Source: Ficedula albicollis (Eukaryota; Chordata; Aves; Passeriformes; Muscicapidae). From it: a stretch of 64,000 nt of DNA. The DNA lies in contig NC_021676.1 in assembly GCF_000247815.1 (NCBI RefSeq), forward strand, positions 4,555,544-4,619,543, read 5' to 3'. The notes beneath the pieces were generated by a model. That model was not told where the DNA came from. It saw only the letters and a program-made list of their open reading frames with translations, and did not search any database. The translations under genes and the position numbers were made by a program. Below are positions 26,011 to 39,684 of the stretch, one piece after another (the first letter of the stretch is position 1; each line of letters starts with the position of its first letter).

Positions 26011-26370
26011 AGCCCCGAGCACTGAGTACCACCTCCAGTCCTTCTGGGGACACCCCCGGGGATGGAGAGTCCGAACCTCCCTGGGCAGTTCCAGTGCCTG
26101 ACCACCTTTCCATGGGGAAATTCCTGCTGCTGTCCAACCTGAGCCCATCCTGGCCCTCTCTTAGGCTGTTCCCTCTCCTCCTGTCCCTGTTCCCGGCTGT
26201 CCCCTCCTGTCAGGGAGTTGTGCAGAACCAGAAGTTCCCCCTGATCCCCCTTTTCTCCAGGCTGAGCCCCTTTCCCAGCTCCCTCAGCCTCTCCTGGTGC
26301 TCCAGCTCCGTTCCCTTCCCTGGACTCACTCCAGCCCCTCAGTGTCTTTCTGGCAGTGAAATCAGGAGCA
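25636..26370 (-). mobile_element. CR1-type fragment, minus orientation, split and partly duplicated around poly-C
   Basis: On the + strand it reads ggaaaggcagggtcccgaat, tctggggacacccccgggga, cctccctgggcagttccagt, ccaacctgagcccatcctgg and ttctccaggctgagcccct. These are internal CR1 signatures on the opposite strand. The part 25730-25942 is repeated at 26013-26224 on the other side of the poly-C tract 25943-26010. Confidence 0.75.
25943..26010. repeat. Pure poly-C tract (68 bases)
   Basis: An uninterrupted C run with the same CR1 sequence on both sides. The parallel copy B (27643-29367) contains neither the C run nor the extra CR1 duplication. Confidence 0.95.
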
Positions 26371-27642
26371 GGTTGGAGTTTTGGCACGTTGGCATTCTGC
26401 ATTTTATACACCTGTGTAAGCCCAGCTGAGGGAAACATGAATTAGAGGCAACTTGCATCGTTCCTTAGGCTTTTCAACAACTCTGTTGGGGCTCGAGAGG
26501 CTTCTCAGCCTAGTAACGAGTTTCAAGTAAGTTCTAGTCACTTCCCTGCTCATCTCCATATAATACTGTTATTTGTCTAATTGTTTCTATTCTTGTGTGT
26601 TTGCTATGTAAAAATGCAGTAAAGCCATTATGCAGGAAAAGTGGTTGGGATGATTATTCTGTTATCAGTCATGACTAAGATGAAGAGAGATATACTAGCA
26701 AGACATTGTTCCTAAAATAGATATCTTGCAAACAAGAAATGTCAGTCAAATGAGGTTTAAATTAAATTCCTGATAGCAATTACTTACAGAATTATCATGC
26801 ACCCATTGAAATTATTATTAATATTGTCACCAGAGTTAATGGGAAAAGAAGTTGGGCTTGAGAGACTGATTCTGAAACGTATTCCAGAATGTGCTCAGCT
26901 TGTGTCCTGCTGAACCCAAAGTCACAGGGCTACAAAGAGCATCCTTGGCTGGAGAGTGGCTCCAGGCTCAGGGCAGTGAGAAAAGGTGAAACTCAGAGCT
27001 GGGCACTTGCAGGAAGTATTGAATGGCCACAAATGAGTGACCTCAGTGGGAGCAGAACTGATGAAGTGCAGAAATGTGATGTGTGTTCCAAATAAAGAAC
27101 TGATGAGTCAAGTTGTGCCCCAATTGGAACAGGAGCAAAGTCAAGACGGCTGGAAAGTAACCTTGACTGCGGTGGAGAAGAAGCAGCAGCGGAGCTGTGG
27201 AGACCCCCCAGAGCAGCAGGGGGCTGGGAGGGCGTGGGTCTCTGTCCCTCCAGCAGTGGGGACCATTTCAGCACTGACTGCTGCAGCAATTATCTGAAGA
27301 CCCAAACTGATACCCTGAAGTGGCATTCACGACCTCCTCTCTCTCCTAATGCAGCTATTACTCATCCAGTCAAGTCCTTTTGTTACACAATAAAGAGAAA
27401 ACAATTTCTAAAAATGTAGTTTTAAATCAGTATCTTTATACTGCAAGACACAAACAGCTACTGCTGAATTATTTCTGACAGATACTAAGTTCCTATTTCA
27501 TCTTTCAGGTTGAGACATTTTTCTAAGCATGGCTCAGTAGGAAGTTAATTATAATCTTCCAAAATGGGAAGAATTTTCACCTGGGATGATTAGGATACTG
27601 GTTTGAGGCATGGTATGTGGGCTCCTAGCTAAAGTTAGGAAC

Positions 27643-28085
27643 TTGTAGGGAAAGGCAGGGTCCCGAATCCCTGAGGCTGGGAAAGACCTCTGGGACCATC
27701 GAGCCCAGCCTGGGACCGATCCCCACCCTGTCCCCAGCCCAGAGCACTGAGTGCCACCTCCAGTCCTTCTGGGGACACCCCCGGGGATGGAGAGTCCGAA
27801 CCTCCCTGGGCAGTTCCAGTGCCTGACCACCTTTCCATGGGGAAATTCCTGCTGCTGTCCAACCTGAGCCCATCCTGGCCCAGCCTGAGGCTGTTCCCTC
27901 TCCTCCTGTCCCTGTTCCCGGCTGTCCCCTCCTGTCAGGGAGTTGTGCAGAACCAGAAGTTCCCCCTGATCCCCCTTTTCTCCAGGCTGAGCCCCTTTCC
28001 CAGCTCCCTCAGCCTCTCCTGGTGCTTCAGCTCCGTTCCCTTCCCTGGACTCACTCCAGCCCCTCAGTGTCTTTCTGGCAGTGAA
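27643..28085 (-). mobile_element. CR1-type fragment, minus orientation (copy B)
   Basis: The same CR1 segment as at 25636-26370, here uninterrupted; it is part of the tandem duplication. Confidence 0.75.
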
Positions 28086-29958
28086 ATCAGGAGCAGGTTG
28101 GAGTTTTGGCACGTTGGCATTCTGCATTTTATACACCTGTGTAAGCCCAGCTGAGGGAAACATGAGTTAGAGGCAACTTGCATCGTTCCTTAGGCTTTTC
28201 AACAACTCTGTTGGGGCTCGAGAGGCTTCTCAGCCTAGTAACGAGTTTCAAGTAAGTTCTAGTCACTTCCCTGCTCATCTCCATATAATACTGTTATTTG
28301 TCTAATTGTTTCTATTCTTGTGTGTTTGCTATGTAAAAATGCAGTAAAGCCATTATGCAGGAAAAGTGGTTGGGATGATTATTCTGTTATCAGTCATGAC
28401 TAAGATGAAGAGAGATATACTAGCAAGACATTGTTCCTAAAATAGATATCTTGCAAACAAGAAATGTCAGTCAAATGAGGTTTAAATTAAATTCCTGATA
28501 GCAATTACTTACAGAATTATCATGCACCCATTGAAATTATTATTAATATTGTCACCAGAGTTAATGGGAAAAGAAGTTGGGCTTGAGAGACTGATTCTGA
28601 AACGTATTCCAGAATGTGCTCAGCTTGTGTCCTGCTGAACCCAAAGTCACAGGGCTACAAAGAGCATCCTTGGCTGGAGAGTGGCTCCAGGCTCAGGGCA
28701 GTGAGAAAAGGTGAAACTCAGAGCTGGGCACTTGCAGGAAGTATTGAATGGCCACAAATGAGTGACCTCAGTGGGAGCAGAACTGATGAAGTGCAGAAAT
28801 GTGATGTGTGTTCCAAATAAAGAACTGATGAGTCAAGTTGTGCCCCAATTGGAACAGGAGCAAAGTCAAGACGGCTGGAAAGTAACCTTGACTGCGGTGG
28901 AGAAGAAGCAGCAGCGGAGCTGTGGAGACCCCCCAGAGCAGCAGGGGGCTGGGAGGGCGTGGGTCTCTGTCCCTCCAGCAGTGGGGACCATTTCAGCACT
29001 GACTGCTGCAGCAATTATCTGAAGACCCAAACTGATACCCTGAAGTGGCATTCACGACCTCCTCTCTCTCCTAATGCAGCTATTACTCATCCAGTCAAGT
29101 CCTTTTGTTACACAATAAAGAGAAAACAATTTCTAAAAATGTAGTTTTAAATCAGTATCTTTATACTGCAAGACACAAACAGCTACTGCTGAATTATTTC
29201 TGACAGATACTAAGTTCCTATTTCATCTTTCAGGTTGAGACATTTTTCTAAGCATGGCTCAGTAGGAAGTTAATTATAATCTTCCAAAATGGGAAGAATT
29301 TTCACCTGGGATGATTAGGATACTGGTTTGAGGCATGGTATGTGGGCTCCTAGCTAAAGTTAGGAACTGGCAACATCTTTGGCTCTCTCTCACTGCAGAA
29401 GTAACACCTTCTGCTGTCACAAGAACTACCCTGAAGATGGAGATCACGATGATTTTGGATGCAATCAATCCCTTAAGTATTCATCATTGTTGATGCATTT
29501 GCATATTGGAACATCGTGGTGGTTTATTCTGTGCTCTGAGGCAAAATTTGCTCTGAATTCCAGTTGGATTTTTTTAGGCCTGGTTTCAGCTTCAAGGATA
29601 AATCAGGTTTGAAGAGCTATAACGAAGCAAGTTCTGGAACAAGACAAAAGTATGTGAGATTCAGGTTTCTTTAAAAAAAGGATCAATTGCTTGTGGTAGA
29701 TTTGCCATCTGTTGGTGTGTGCACACTGCTGCAGTGACTTATTTCAGTATTTAATTACGTTTTCTGACTGCACTTGGCTCAGCTAACCTTGGGAGTTTCT
29801 ATCAGAAATACGTTGGTCATGTTTTTGTCAGTAGCTTTTGGAAAAAGATGAATTACCAAAGAAATTCTTGTTGATGAGTCCTTAGGAGGAGCTTGGACAA
29901 AGCTGGGCCTTGAGGTTTTCACTGAGTCATTACATGGAGGCTGCAGGATTCCTGTGGT

Positions 29959-30760
29959 CTGTGCTGGGTTTTCCTAAGCTCAGACTCCAGAAGTGCCCAC
30001 AAAGCCTGAGTGTCCATCCCTGCAGTGTCACCCATGGGTGTAAAACCAGCCTCTCCTCACTCCATCCCTGCTGTGCCCTCATGGTGGGTCTGTGACATGC
30101 TCTGAGCCCACTGTCATTTCCCACAGCACTTGGGGAGCTGGTGACTGCTCATTACTTTCCTTCTCTTTGTGCTCTGAGCCCACTGTCATTTCCCACAGCA
30201 CTGGGGGAGCTGGTGACTGCTCATTACTCTCCTTCTCTTTGCTAATTAGTGCACATTATTGACAACTATTTTATGTTTATTCCAAACTAACAGTGAAAAT
30301 ATGTGCAAAGAAACAGGAATTTCCCCACTTTGGCTCCGAGTGAGTGACCAGCCCAGGAATCCCCAGCCTGGGGAATGGAGCAGCGCCCTGTGGGGCTGTG
30401 CTGGGTTTTCCTAAGCTCAGACTCCAGAAGTGCCCACAAAGCCTGAGTGTCCATCCCTGCAGTGTCACCCATGGGTGTAAAACCAGCCTCTCCTCACTCC
30501 ATCCCTGCTGTGCCCTCATGGTGGGTCTGTGACATGCTCTGAGCCCACTGTCATTTCCCACAGCACTTGGGGAGCTGGTGACTGCTCATTACTTTCCTTC
30601 TCTTTGTAATTAGTGCACATTATTGACAACTATTTTATGTTTATTCCAAACTAACAGTGAAAATATGTGCAAAGAAACAGGAATTTCCCCACTTTGGCTC
30701 CGAGTGAGTGACCAGCCCAGGAATCCCCAGCCTGGGGAATGGAGCAGCGCCCTATGGGGT
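29959..30760 (+). repeat. Tandem direct repeats, ~364-437-bp unit
   Basis: The block starting ctgtgctgggttttccta occurs at 29959 and 30396. The block containing gtgcacattattgacaac occurs at 30249 and 30613. An inner partial copy (30169-30240) repeats the ctctgagcccactgtcat segment. Copies are nearly identical, with small changes such as ccctgtgggg versus ccctatgggg. Confidence 0.92.
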
Positions 30761-33105
30761 GGTGGAGGTGGGATTTACACCTGTGTGAAAACCCAAAAAA
30801 TGTGCAGGGGAGGGTCAATCCCTCTCCCTTGCAATATAAAGCCAGGGAACACCTGATCCAACTAAGCAGCATTCTCAGGGTGAGGTACTTTGATGATAAG
30901 GGTGGAATTTACAATCACTGTAAATGTAGATGTTCCAGAAAACTTGGGCAAACTGATGGAAGAAATATTCCACAAGACTGTTCTGTGCAGGATCTCACCC
31001 TTGGTTTATGAAACCTGAATTGCTTGAGCCTGAACACAAATCTGGAGCTCTATTTTTAGCTATTGCTTACCCTGTTTGTGGGTTCTGTCTGGCATCTCCT
31101 TTCCTGCCCAGTGTGGAGACAGGCTACTGCATCTTTAATTTGTATTTTTCTTTGAGGATAGAGAAGAACTGAGATGTGTAAGTTGGCTGGTTTGCAGCAT
31201 TCACTCAGTTTTGGGGGGAAAATATAAAATATAGAACATTTGATTTCAAAATGCATTTCAAAATGAAGAAAAACTAAAAGGTTTTAAGTGAAAACAAGTA
31301 CACACAAGCATAAAAAAGTCTTGTAGGATCTTCATTCACTGTGCCTATCTTCAGTTTCATCCCCTACTGTCAAAGCACTATGATCAGCAGAGATAAAATC
31401 ATTGTATTTTCCATATGGCTGAGATATTTCTTGAGCTCATTTTGGACAAATGTGGCAAAATTTGCTGCTAAGTCTGTCCTGTGGTTCCAAAATATCCCCC
31501 AAAATATGTTTGTTTTGATGGTGAGAATGAAATAGTAGATCTTCCTTAAGGTGTTGATCTGGGAGCATCATCTCCCAATTGGCTTCCTTTTTTTATCCCT
31601 AAGTGAGCTTTTAGAACCTTACTGTGGAAGCACAAAGATGAGATGGGGAAATAGAATGAAGCTGAGGCAGGGATTCACCACGGGCCTCTTCCCTCGCACT
31701 TTGTACTCTGACATAACCACAACAGAGTGGAAGAGAGGTTCTGGCTGCTCCCTCCTGTGAGTGACTCCTCTTGCCTTCACAGAGTGGGGCAAAGCACACA
31801 ATAAACTGTTTAACAAGCTCCCACTGTTTGTGTTTGATACCACATCTCTGTGAACACACATAAATGAGCTTGGCTTAGGTGCATATTTTAAATGTCAGAA
31901 CATACAGGGTGGGATATGGACTCTCACACTTTTGTTTCATATTCACACTAACATAGCATTGACCAAAGATTTTGTCATGATGCTGTTCCATAATTTAATC
32001 TGTATACAGATGTTTGGTACTGGGATACTAGGGTTTAAAATTGTGAAAATTTTGCTGTATTTACCTCCCTAGGACCTGAGCAATTTCCTCGGTGTGTAGA
32101 GGATTTCCACATTTTAATGGGCACAGCTGACCCTCTGAGCCCATGGAGCTCCCCAGACTCTGTGTGAAGCAGTCCCTCCTCTGGAGCAGCTCTGGCAGGG
32201 ACTCAAGGATCCAAGGACACATTTCTGTTGCACCAGGACAGTTGTTTTTCCTCCTGTAGGAGGGCAAGTGGCACGAACAGGACGAGCTTTGTCCCCACGA
32301 GCATTCATGCACACAACAGGGAAGGGTTGTGCTGCTCTGACTCTGCAAATGTGCTGTACAACAGATTAAGGGTGAAATGATAATGAACTTGAATAAACTC
32401 GCCCTGAGGAATTAACTTTATCCCCCAAACCAGCTTCACAATCAATCCTGGAGTTCAGTTTGCCTTGAACTGAATCCCCAAAGCCAAATTTGTACCTGTT
32501 CCCTTCCAGGGGCGTTACCAGAGTGGCAAAAGCAGAATGAAACAAGCAAGAGCAGCTTCCTCAAACTTTGCTTTTTGCAGCCTCCTTCCTGAGCTCCTGC
32601 TAAATGAGGCACTATCCAGATATTCCTCTGTTCCCACTGCTTGGCTTTCCAGGGGAGAGCTCTGCTGTCCTTGCCATGGTTCAGGTTCAGTGTCACCAAG
32701 CTGGGGAAGGGGTGGGACAAAAGACACTGGCCTGATGATAATATTATTATTTTTCCTTTCCTGGAAAACCTGCTGGGTGAATGAACACAATGTTTGGAGG
32801 ATTCTTCTGAAATAATCTTGTTTAGGGTAACCGCAGATAATTAGAAAACTGGAGAGGGAATGTAAGTCTGTAATTGGCCTCTCTGAGAAATGTCCTGCTG
32901 GGAATGACATGCAGGAAATGTGCAGGGATTTCTAAAATTCATAAATAAGCTGTTGTTCATATGTTCAAGTGTGTGAGTGATGATCTTCAGGGAAATTGAA
33001 TAACTAAAGTAAGTATGGATGCTGTCAGGTGGCTGCAGGTGCATCAAAGGGACAACTGAGTGCTTGGATTTCATGGTTCTGATACCGAACAAGCTGAAGA
33101 TCCCA

Positions 33106-33203
33106 TTTATTACTATATTATTATTACTTTTATTTTTATTATTTTTATTCATCATTACTATATTATTATTACTTTTATTTTTATTTTCATTATTTTTATT
33201 CAT
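33106..33203 (+). repeat. A/T-rich imperfect tandem repeat (TTATTATTACTTTTATTTTTATT)
   Basis: A two-copy unit of about 47-55 bases of TTA/TTTTA words. It is a low-complexity expansion. Confidence 0.85.
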
Positions 33204-34839
33204 TTCCTATTAGGCTCAGTAAAACACTACTCTCAGCAATTTTACCATGCTATAGAATGAATTTTGAAGTGAATCTATATTAAGAAACCAATTATTTTGA
33301 ACCCTTCATCTAATCAAAGTCCCTCAGAGGTTCTCATGCTGCTCCTACAAGGGGCTGCTCAGGGGTGGAATGGACAGAACCTGCTGAACAGTTGAAGCTG
33401 CTGAAATGTCAGAAATACTCAGCTGCAAATTGCACAGCAGGGATGTGATACCCCCAGCTGAAACCTGGGCACCAAATGAGATCTGATACTCCTATAGGCA
33501 GATTAGATGCTCTAGAAATAGGGGCATATAATATCCAGGTATATAATATCTAAATATTCATATGAAATCCAAGACATGAGGCCCTGGTCCTCCTAAATCA
33601 ATGATTTGCTAATATATTTTTGATGGTTTGTTTCCCTGTGAAAGAGAATTTGAGTGGGATCTTGCTAATTTTTACCTTTCAGTGACATATTGTTGCCTTT
33701 TTATTGAATACCTTTTGCTTGTTTGGTTGTGAGACCTAGAGAAACATAAATTCTGAATTTCCTTTTTCTTATGTCTACACACATAATAATTTCCCTTTTC
33801 TAGCCTTTGACACAAATAACAATCCTAACTCCTTTAATTATTGCTTTCCTCTGAATTTCTCAAATCCCTGGGGATGCAGAACACTCATTTACAGCCTGTT
33901 ATTATTTGGAGCAATGGGAGAAGTCAGATGAAGGAAAACAGCATCTGCCACAGGAGTTTTAGACAAAAGTTCTTGTTGAACACTCCTACAACTTTCAGAA
34001 ATCACTTCTCACTTGATTTCCTTTATATTTAAATTAAGTGCCTGATGGCACTGATGAAGTATGTACAGATTTAATCTCACAGAAGATTTGGCCACACCAG
34101 TGCCACCAGTAGAGGCACTGGGATATGGCTCTGTGCACCAACAGCCTGCAAATTTGTCCCTCCATCTCCTGTCACTTGATTTCTGTAAAATCTTTGTGTT
34201 CACACACTCCTACCACAACAAAAATAAAGTGACCCAGCCTGAACAATTCTATATTTAAAGCATAAATTCTCTGTCGATGTTAACTACCTGTGACTTTGCT
34301 CCTCCGTTTTCTCACCTGATTTTTATTTTCTGAAGGACAAACTTTCCCGGGACACACTCCAAAACATTTGTCTTCCATGGTTGAGTTCCAGACCTTTAAA
34401 AATAGGCTTGCAATGGAAATGCTGACGTGCCAGCTGGCGGCTGCTGCAGTGACACATTCACAATAGGCAACTCTTCAGCCACGGGGAACTGGGAATGGGC
34501 AGCTTTGGGGGATTGGGAATTGGATTTAATCAAGGACTGGAGCAGCGCAGCATCCTACACTTGTCTGTGCAGTGGTTGGCTTCTGAGCCAAAAAAAAAAA
34601 ATCAGCATGGAAAGTGTTTGAGCTATGGGGTGCAGCAGCTTGTTCCCTTGTTTGAGCTCATTTCATCAAAATTATTTGGCAATTAAGAACGGTTTGAGTC
34701 TTTGCTTTTTCTAAAGGGCAGGGCTTATTGATAAGTCATACAGCATGTTCGAATACAAACTGTCACTGAGGCACTTTCCTATGCTTTAAAAACATACTTT
34801 TGACAGCATCATCTAGTGTCTTCCAGCTCCTAAAATCGA

Positions 34840-35215
34840 ACGGCGAAGGGGGGGAATATTTTTTCATTGTTTTTCGTGTTTTTTCCTTTCTCCTGCCCCC
34901 GTTCGGCTGTGCTGCTGCGCCTCTGCCGAACACATGCCTGCGAACAAAGGCGCCGGGGCCGGTTCGCTGCAGCCGCCCCGGCCCCTCCTCGCTCCCCACC
35001 GAGAGCGGGCTGTGCCTCCGCCGTGCCGCCCGCGCTTCCTGTCCCCGCACCTCGCCAGTTCCAGCAAACAAAACCCAACGAAACTTTCGGTGGGTTTTTT
35101 TTTCTCGTTTTTTTGTTTTTTTGTTTTTTTCCTTCCCCTCTGTCAGTTCCGTGGGAGGAAGAGCCTCCCCGGGCCGGGCCCTCAGCGCCGATCAGTGACA
35201 GTGCGCGTCCCTCAG
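34840..35215 (+). promoter_or_regulatory. CpG-rich block, candidate promoter region upstream of RPS6KA6
   Basis: After A/T-balanced intergenic DNA the sequence turns strongly GC- and CpG-rich (ggcgccggggccggttcgct; ccgccgtgccgcccgcgct; ccgggccgggccctcagcgc). It is the first such block upstream of RPS6KA6 exon 2 and lies in the right order for its promoter. No first exon is recognisable and CpG statistics were not computed. Confidence 0.5.
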
Positions 35216-35360
35216 GCCTGTCCCCCAACCATCGCTGTCCCTCACCCCCAGTCCCTTTATCACCAATCCCTTGACCCCCGTTCCCTCAGACCTGCCCCCG
35301 CAGCCTCCTCTCCTCACCCCCATCCCTCATCCCCAATCCCCCTCATCCTGTGTCCCTCAC

Positions 35361-35387
35361 AGATCGGAAGAGCGGTTCAGCAGGAAT
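35361..35387 (+). other. Illumina sequencing adapter embedded in the assembly
   Basis: 27 bases beginning AGATCGGAAGAGCGGTTCAG match the standard Illumina paired-end adapter, and are followed at once by poly-C. This is laboratory sequence, not genome. Confidence 0.95.
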
Positions 35388-35414
35388 CCCCCCCCCCCCC
35401 CCCCCCCCCCCCCC
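35388..35414. repeat. Poly-C tract directly after the adapter (27 bases)
   Basis: A pure C run joined to the adapter's 3' side, consistent with gap filling by low-quality read ends. Confidence 0.9.
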
Positions 35415-35809
35415 TCTGAGCCCTCACCCCCAACCCAACCACCCCAATCCCCCTCAGACCCGTCCCTCATTCCCAACGCCTCCATTCCAAACCCCTCCAT
35501 TCCCAATCCCCCTCAGACTTGTCCCTCATCCCAAACCCCTCCATCCCAAATCCCCTCATCCCCAAATCCTGCATCCCCAATCCTCACTTCCGATCCCCCT
35601 CAGACCTGTCCCTCTATCCCCAATCCCTCATTCCCAATCCCCTCATCCCCAGTCCCCCTCAAACCTGTCCCTCACCCCCAATCTCCTCATTCCCAATCAT
35701 CCCCTCATCCCCAACCCCTTCATTCCCATCCCCAATTCCTCCATCCCCAATCCCCCTCAGATGTGTCCCTCACCCCCAGCCGCTCCATTCCAAACCTCTC
35801 CATCCCCAG

Positions 35810-37235
<1,426 letters not shown>

Positions 37236-37391
37236 TTGTAAACTCACTTTCATGGCCGTAGCTCCTGGGAAAAGTTACTTTAAGTTCTGCTGGAAATCTG
37301 CTCGCGTTAATGTGGCTGTGCGTCCAGGTAGGTTGTCACTACGGAGGACCCTTTGCCTTTTCCTGGAATAAATATACTTTAGTTACCGTAC

Positions 37392-37533
37392 ACACAACGA
37401 GCAGAGAGAGAATCAGGAGCGCCTGGCTGAGGTTTCGATGCTTACACATTGAATAACTAACTCTGCGTTGATTATCATCAACACAACGAGTAGAGAGAAC
37501 CAGGAGTGCCTGGCTGAGGTTTGGATGCTTAAA
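37392..37533 (+). repeat. Two-copy direct repeat, ~55-bp unit
   Basis: The block from acacaacgagcagagagaga to ggtttcgatgctta (37392-37445) recurs at 37480-37533 as acacaacgagtagagagaac to ggtttggatgctta. Confidence 0.88.
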
Positions 37534-37890
37534 CGTGTTAAAGAACGAGGAACGACTTCGAGGTATTGCTTAGTGCTCGAGGTGCTTCATCAGCAAGGAG
37601 TAAATGCAATGGAAAAGAAAAGAAAAGGTAAAACTGGTTCTGTTGCAGTGATTCCCGTGTCTCAGCAGAACGTGGTGCTCGAGTATTAAAACTCTTGCAC
37701 TTTGAAATCAGAAGTGAAGGGTTGCGTATCAGGTATCGTCAGCTATGACAAATAAAAGATTATACCTGGGTCTGTTAGACACACAAAAGATGTTATCTAA
37801 ATAAAGCTGCTTAAAACTGGTCAGACTTGCTTTCTGTAGTGCACCAGACTCTTCTTATTGTAAGTGAAAAGGGTCTGTGGCAAAATTATC

Positions 37891-38019
37891 TCACAGTACA
37901 AAGTGTGCAAGAGTGAAAAGACGTCCCTTAAAGGGTCTTGTTGAATTTTTTTTCTCACAGTACAAAGTGTGCAAGAGTGAAAAGATGTCCCTTAAAGGGT
38001 CTTGTTGAATTTTTTTTTT
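37891..38019 (+). repeat. Two-copy 64-bp tandem repeat
   Basis: The block tcacagtacaaagtgtgc through cttgttgaattttttt occurs at 37891 and 37955, with one substitution (gacgtccc versus gatgtccc). Confidence 0.92.
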
Positions 38020-39277
38020 CCTGATAAAAATTGAAAGGGAATAAAACCTCAAATTTCTTAGTGCTTTTATTATATGGGGATTTTAGTACTATAATTCCTG
38101 GATATGCATGGCTGCTACACTCTAACACTTTAAAATGTTCTAGTGATTAATAGTACTTGCTGCAGTCCCTCTACCTTAATATTGAGAAATCCTAATTATG
38201 TTAATGAAGCTACAGGATTGGAAATTCAGCAGAAGTATTAAGGCTTGTTTGTTCCTACTGTCTGTAAAAGCAGTTTGTTGTAATTGAGGTATGAAACTTA
38301 GTGAGGGTCTGAGAACTTTCTTGGTCCTGTTGATCAGTTCTTTAGGAAATATTCAGAAATTATGATGTATCAGTGGTAAAATACTCAAGTGTAGAGAGTT
38401 ACAGCTGAACTGGGATGTACATCCCTGGGTGTTTTTTGGCTGGACAGGCCGGCAAGGGGAGGCAGCAGAGCACAGGTCAGGGATGTCCAGCTGAAAAGGC
38501 TCTGTATGTGTGTAACATCTGGAGGCAGCTGTTTGCAACAGTCACTCTTTAAGTTGTATTTTCCTCAGGCCTGGGCTATTGCACAAGGTCTGTGTAAAGC
38601 TCCTCCAGTTGTGCTCTGATTAACAGGTGACCTGGTGTCTGTTGTGTCCTTGTTAGGTTTGGCCAGCAGCACTTAAAGCCCATTTGTGCCAAACCAGTTT
38701 CAGGTTGAGTGTGAAGTTCCCAAATTACAGCAGCAAATACTTGTGTTGTCATAACCCTTTCTAAAGTGATCTCAGGGGTGTGCTGCACTTCTCACTTGCT
38801 GAATTTCTACATCCACGTGGCTTGGGGATTCAACAAAGCTGTATTTTATCTCAAAATGAATTTTAGTTTGGACTTTCACTTAAATTTTATAGAATTAAGC
38901 CTTGTATTGGCAGTCTGAGAGTTCTCTGACCTTGGCCTTGCTGGAACTACAGTCAGCAGTGCTACTGTGAAATAGGTTTTTATTTTGAAGATTAACTTGT
39001 GCCTTCTGGTGCTCTTGTCCATCAGCTGTGGCACAGGAGGAAAAATCTGAGGAATAGTTTTCTCTGAGGACTTTGCTTGTTGACTAAATTTAGGATTATG
39101 TTATTAGCAGTAAGTGCATTTCCAGTAGCACTTGTGTTGACTTGGAGTAAAAACACCTGGCAAGGAGAGGAGGTGATCTTGAAAGTAGGAAACAAATTTT
39201 CATGCTTCAAGTCACAAGAACAGCATGAACTTTTGGAAGAAATTATTGAAGGTCAGGATCAAGTTATTTTGCCCCCT

Positions 39278-39314
<37 letters not shown>

Positions 39315-39316
39315 GG

Positions 39317-39637
<321 letters not shown>

Positions 39638-39649
39638 TAGTTTTCTTCT

Positions 39650-39684
<35 letters not shown>

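Larger units (their letters stand above)
25636..29367 (+). repeat. Near-identical tandem duplication, 1725-bp unit
   Basis: Copy A is 25636-27642 and copy B 27643-29367. Both start tgtagggaaaggcagg and end agctaaagttaggaact. Positions such as 26889 and 28614 correspond at an offset of exactly 1725. Copy A carries 282 extra bases (poly-C plus a repeated CR1 piece). Only scattered differences are seen, for example catgaattag versus catgagttag and gctccagc versus gcttcagc. Confidence 0.95.
29368..34800. other. Intergenic sequence, no gene recognised
   Basis: Contains the 30-kb tandem repeats (29959-30760) and an A/T-rich imperfect repeat at 33106-33203. The remaining ORFs are under 140 codons and resemble nothing I know. 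Confidence 0.5.
35216..35809 (+). repeat. C-rich imperfect minisatellite (CCCCAATCCCCTCA-like)
   Basis: Repeated words such as catccccaatccccctcag and acctgtccctcacccccaat, unit roughly 15-30 bases, strongly C-biased on the + strand. An adapter sequence and a short poly-C tract (35361-35414) interrupt it. Confidence 0.85.

Noticed and set aside
25232..26438. 170-301-residue minus-strand ORFs
   Set aside because: They lie in broken CR1 sequence and the poly-C tract; no reverse-transcriptase motifs are visible and copy B shows different reading.
26880..27300. Duplicated ORF near 26.9 and 28.6 kb as a gene
   Set aside because: Under 90 residues, no recognisable family, and present twice only because the whole block is duplicated.
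33019..33260. Ile/Leu/Phe-rich ORFs suggesting membrane peptides
   Set aside because: Translation of a low-complexity TTA/TTTTA repeat.
34830..35419. Arg/Gly- and Pro-rich ORFs in the CpG-rich block
   Set aside because: Open on both strands because of GC content; none resembles the RSK4 N-terminus.
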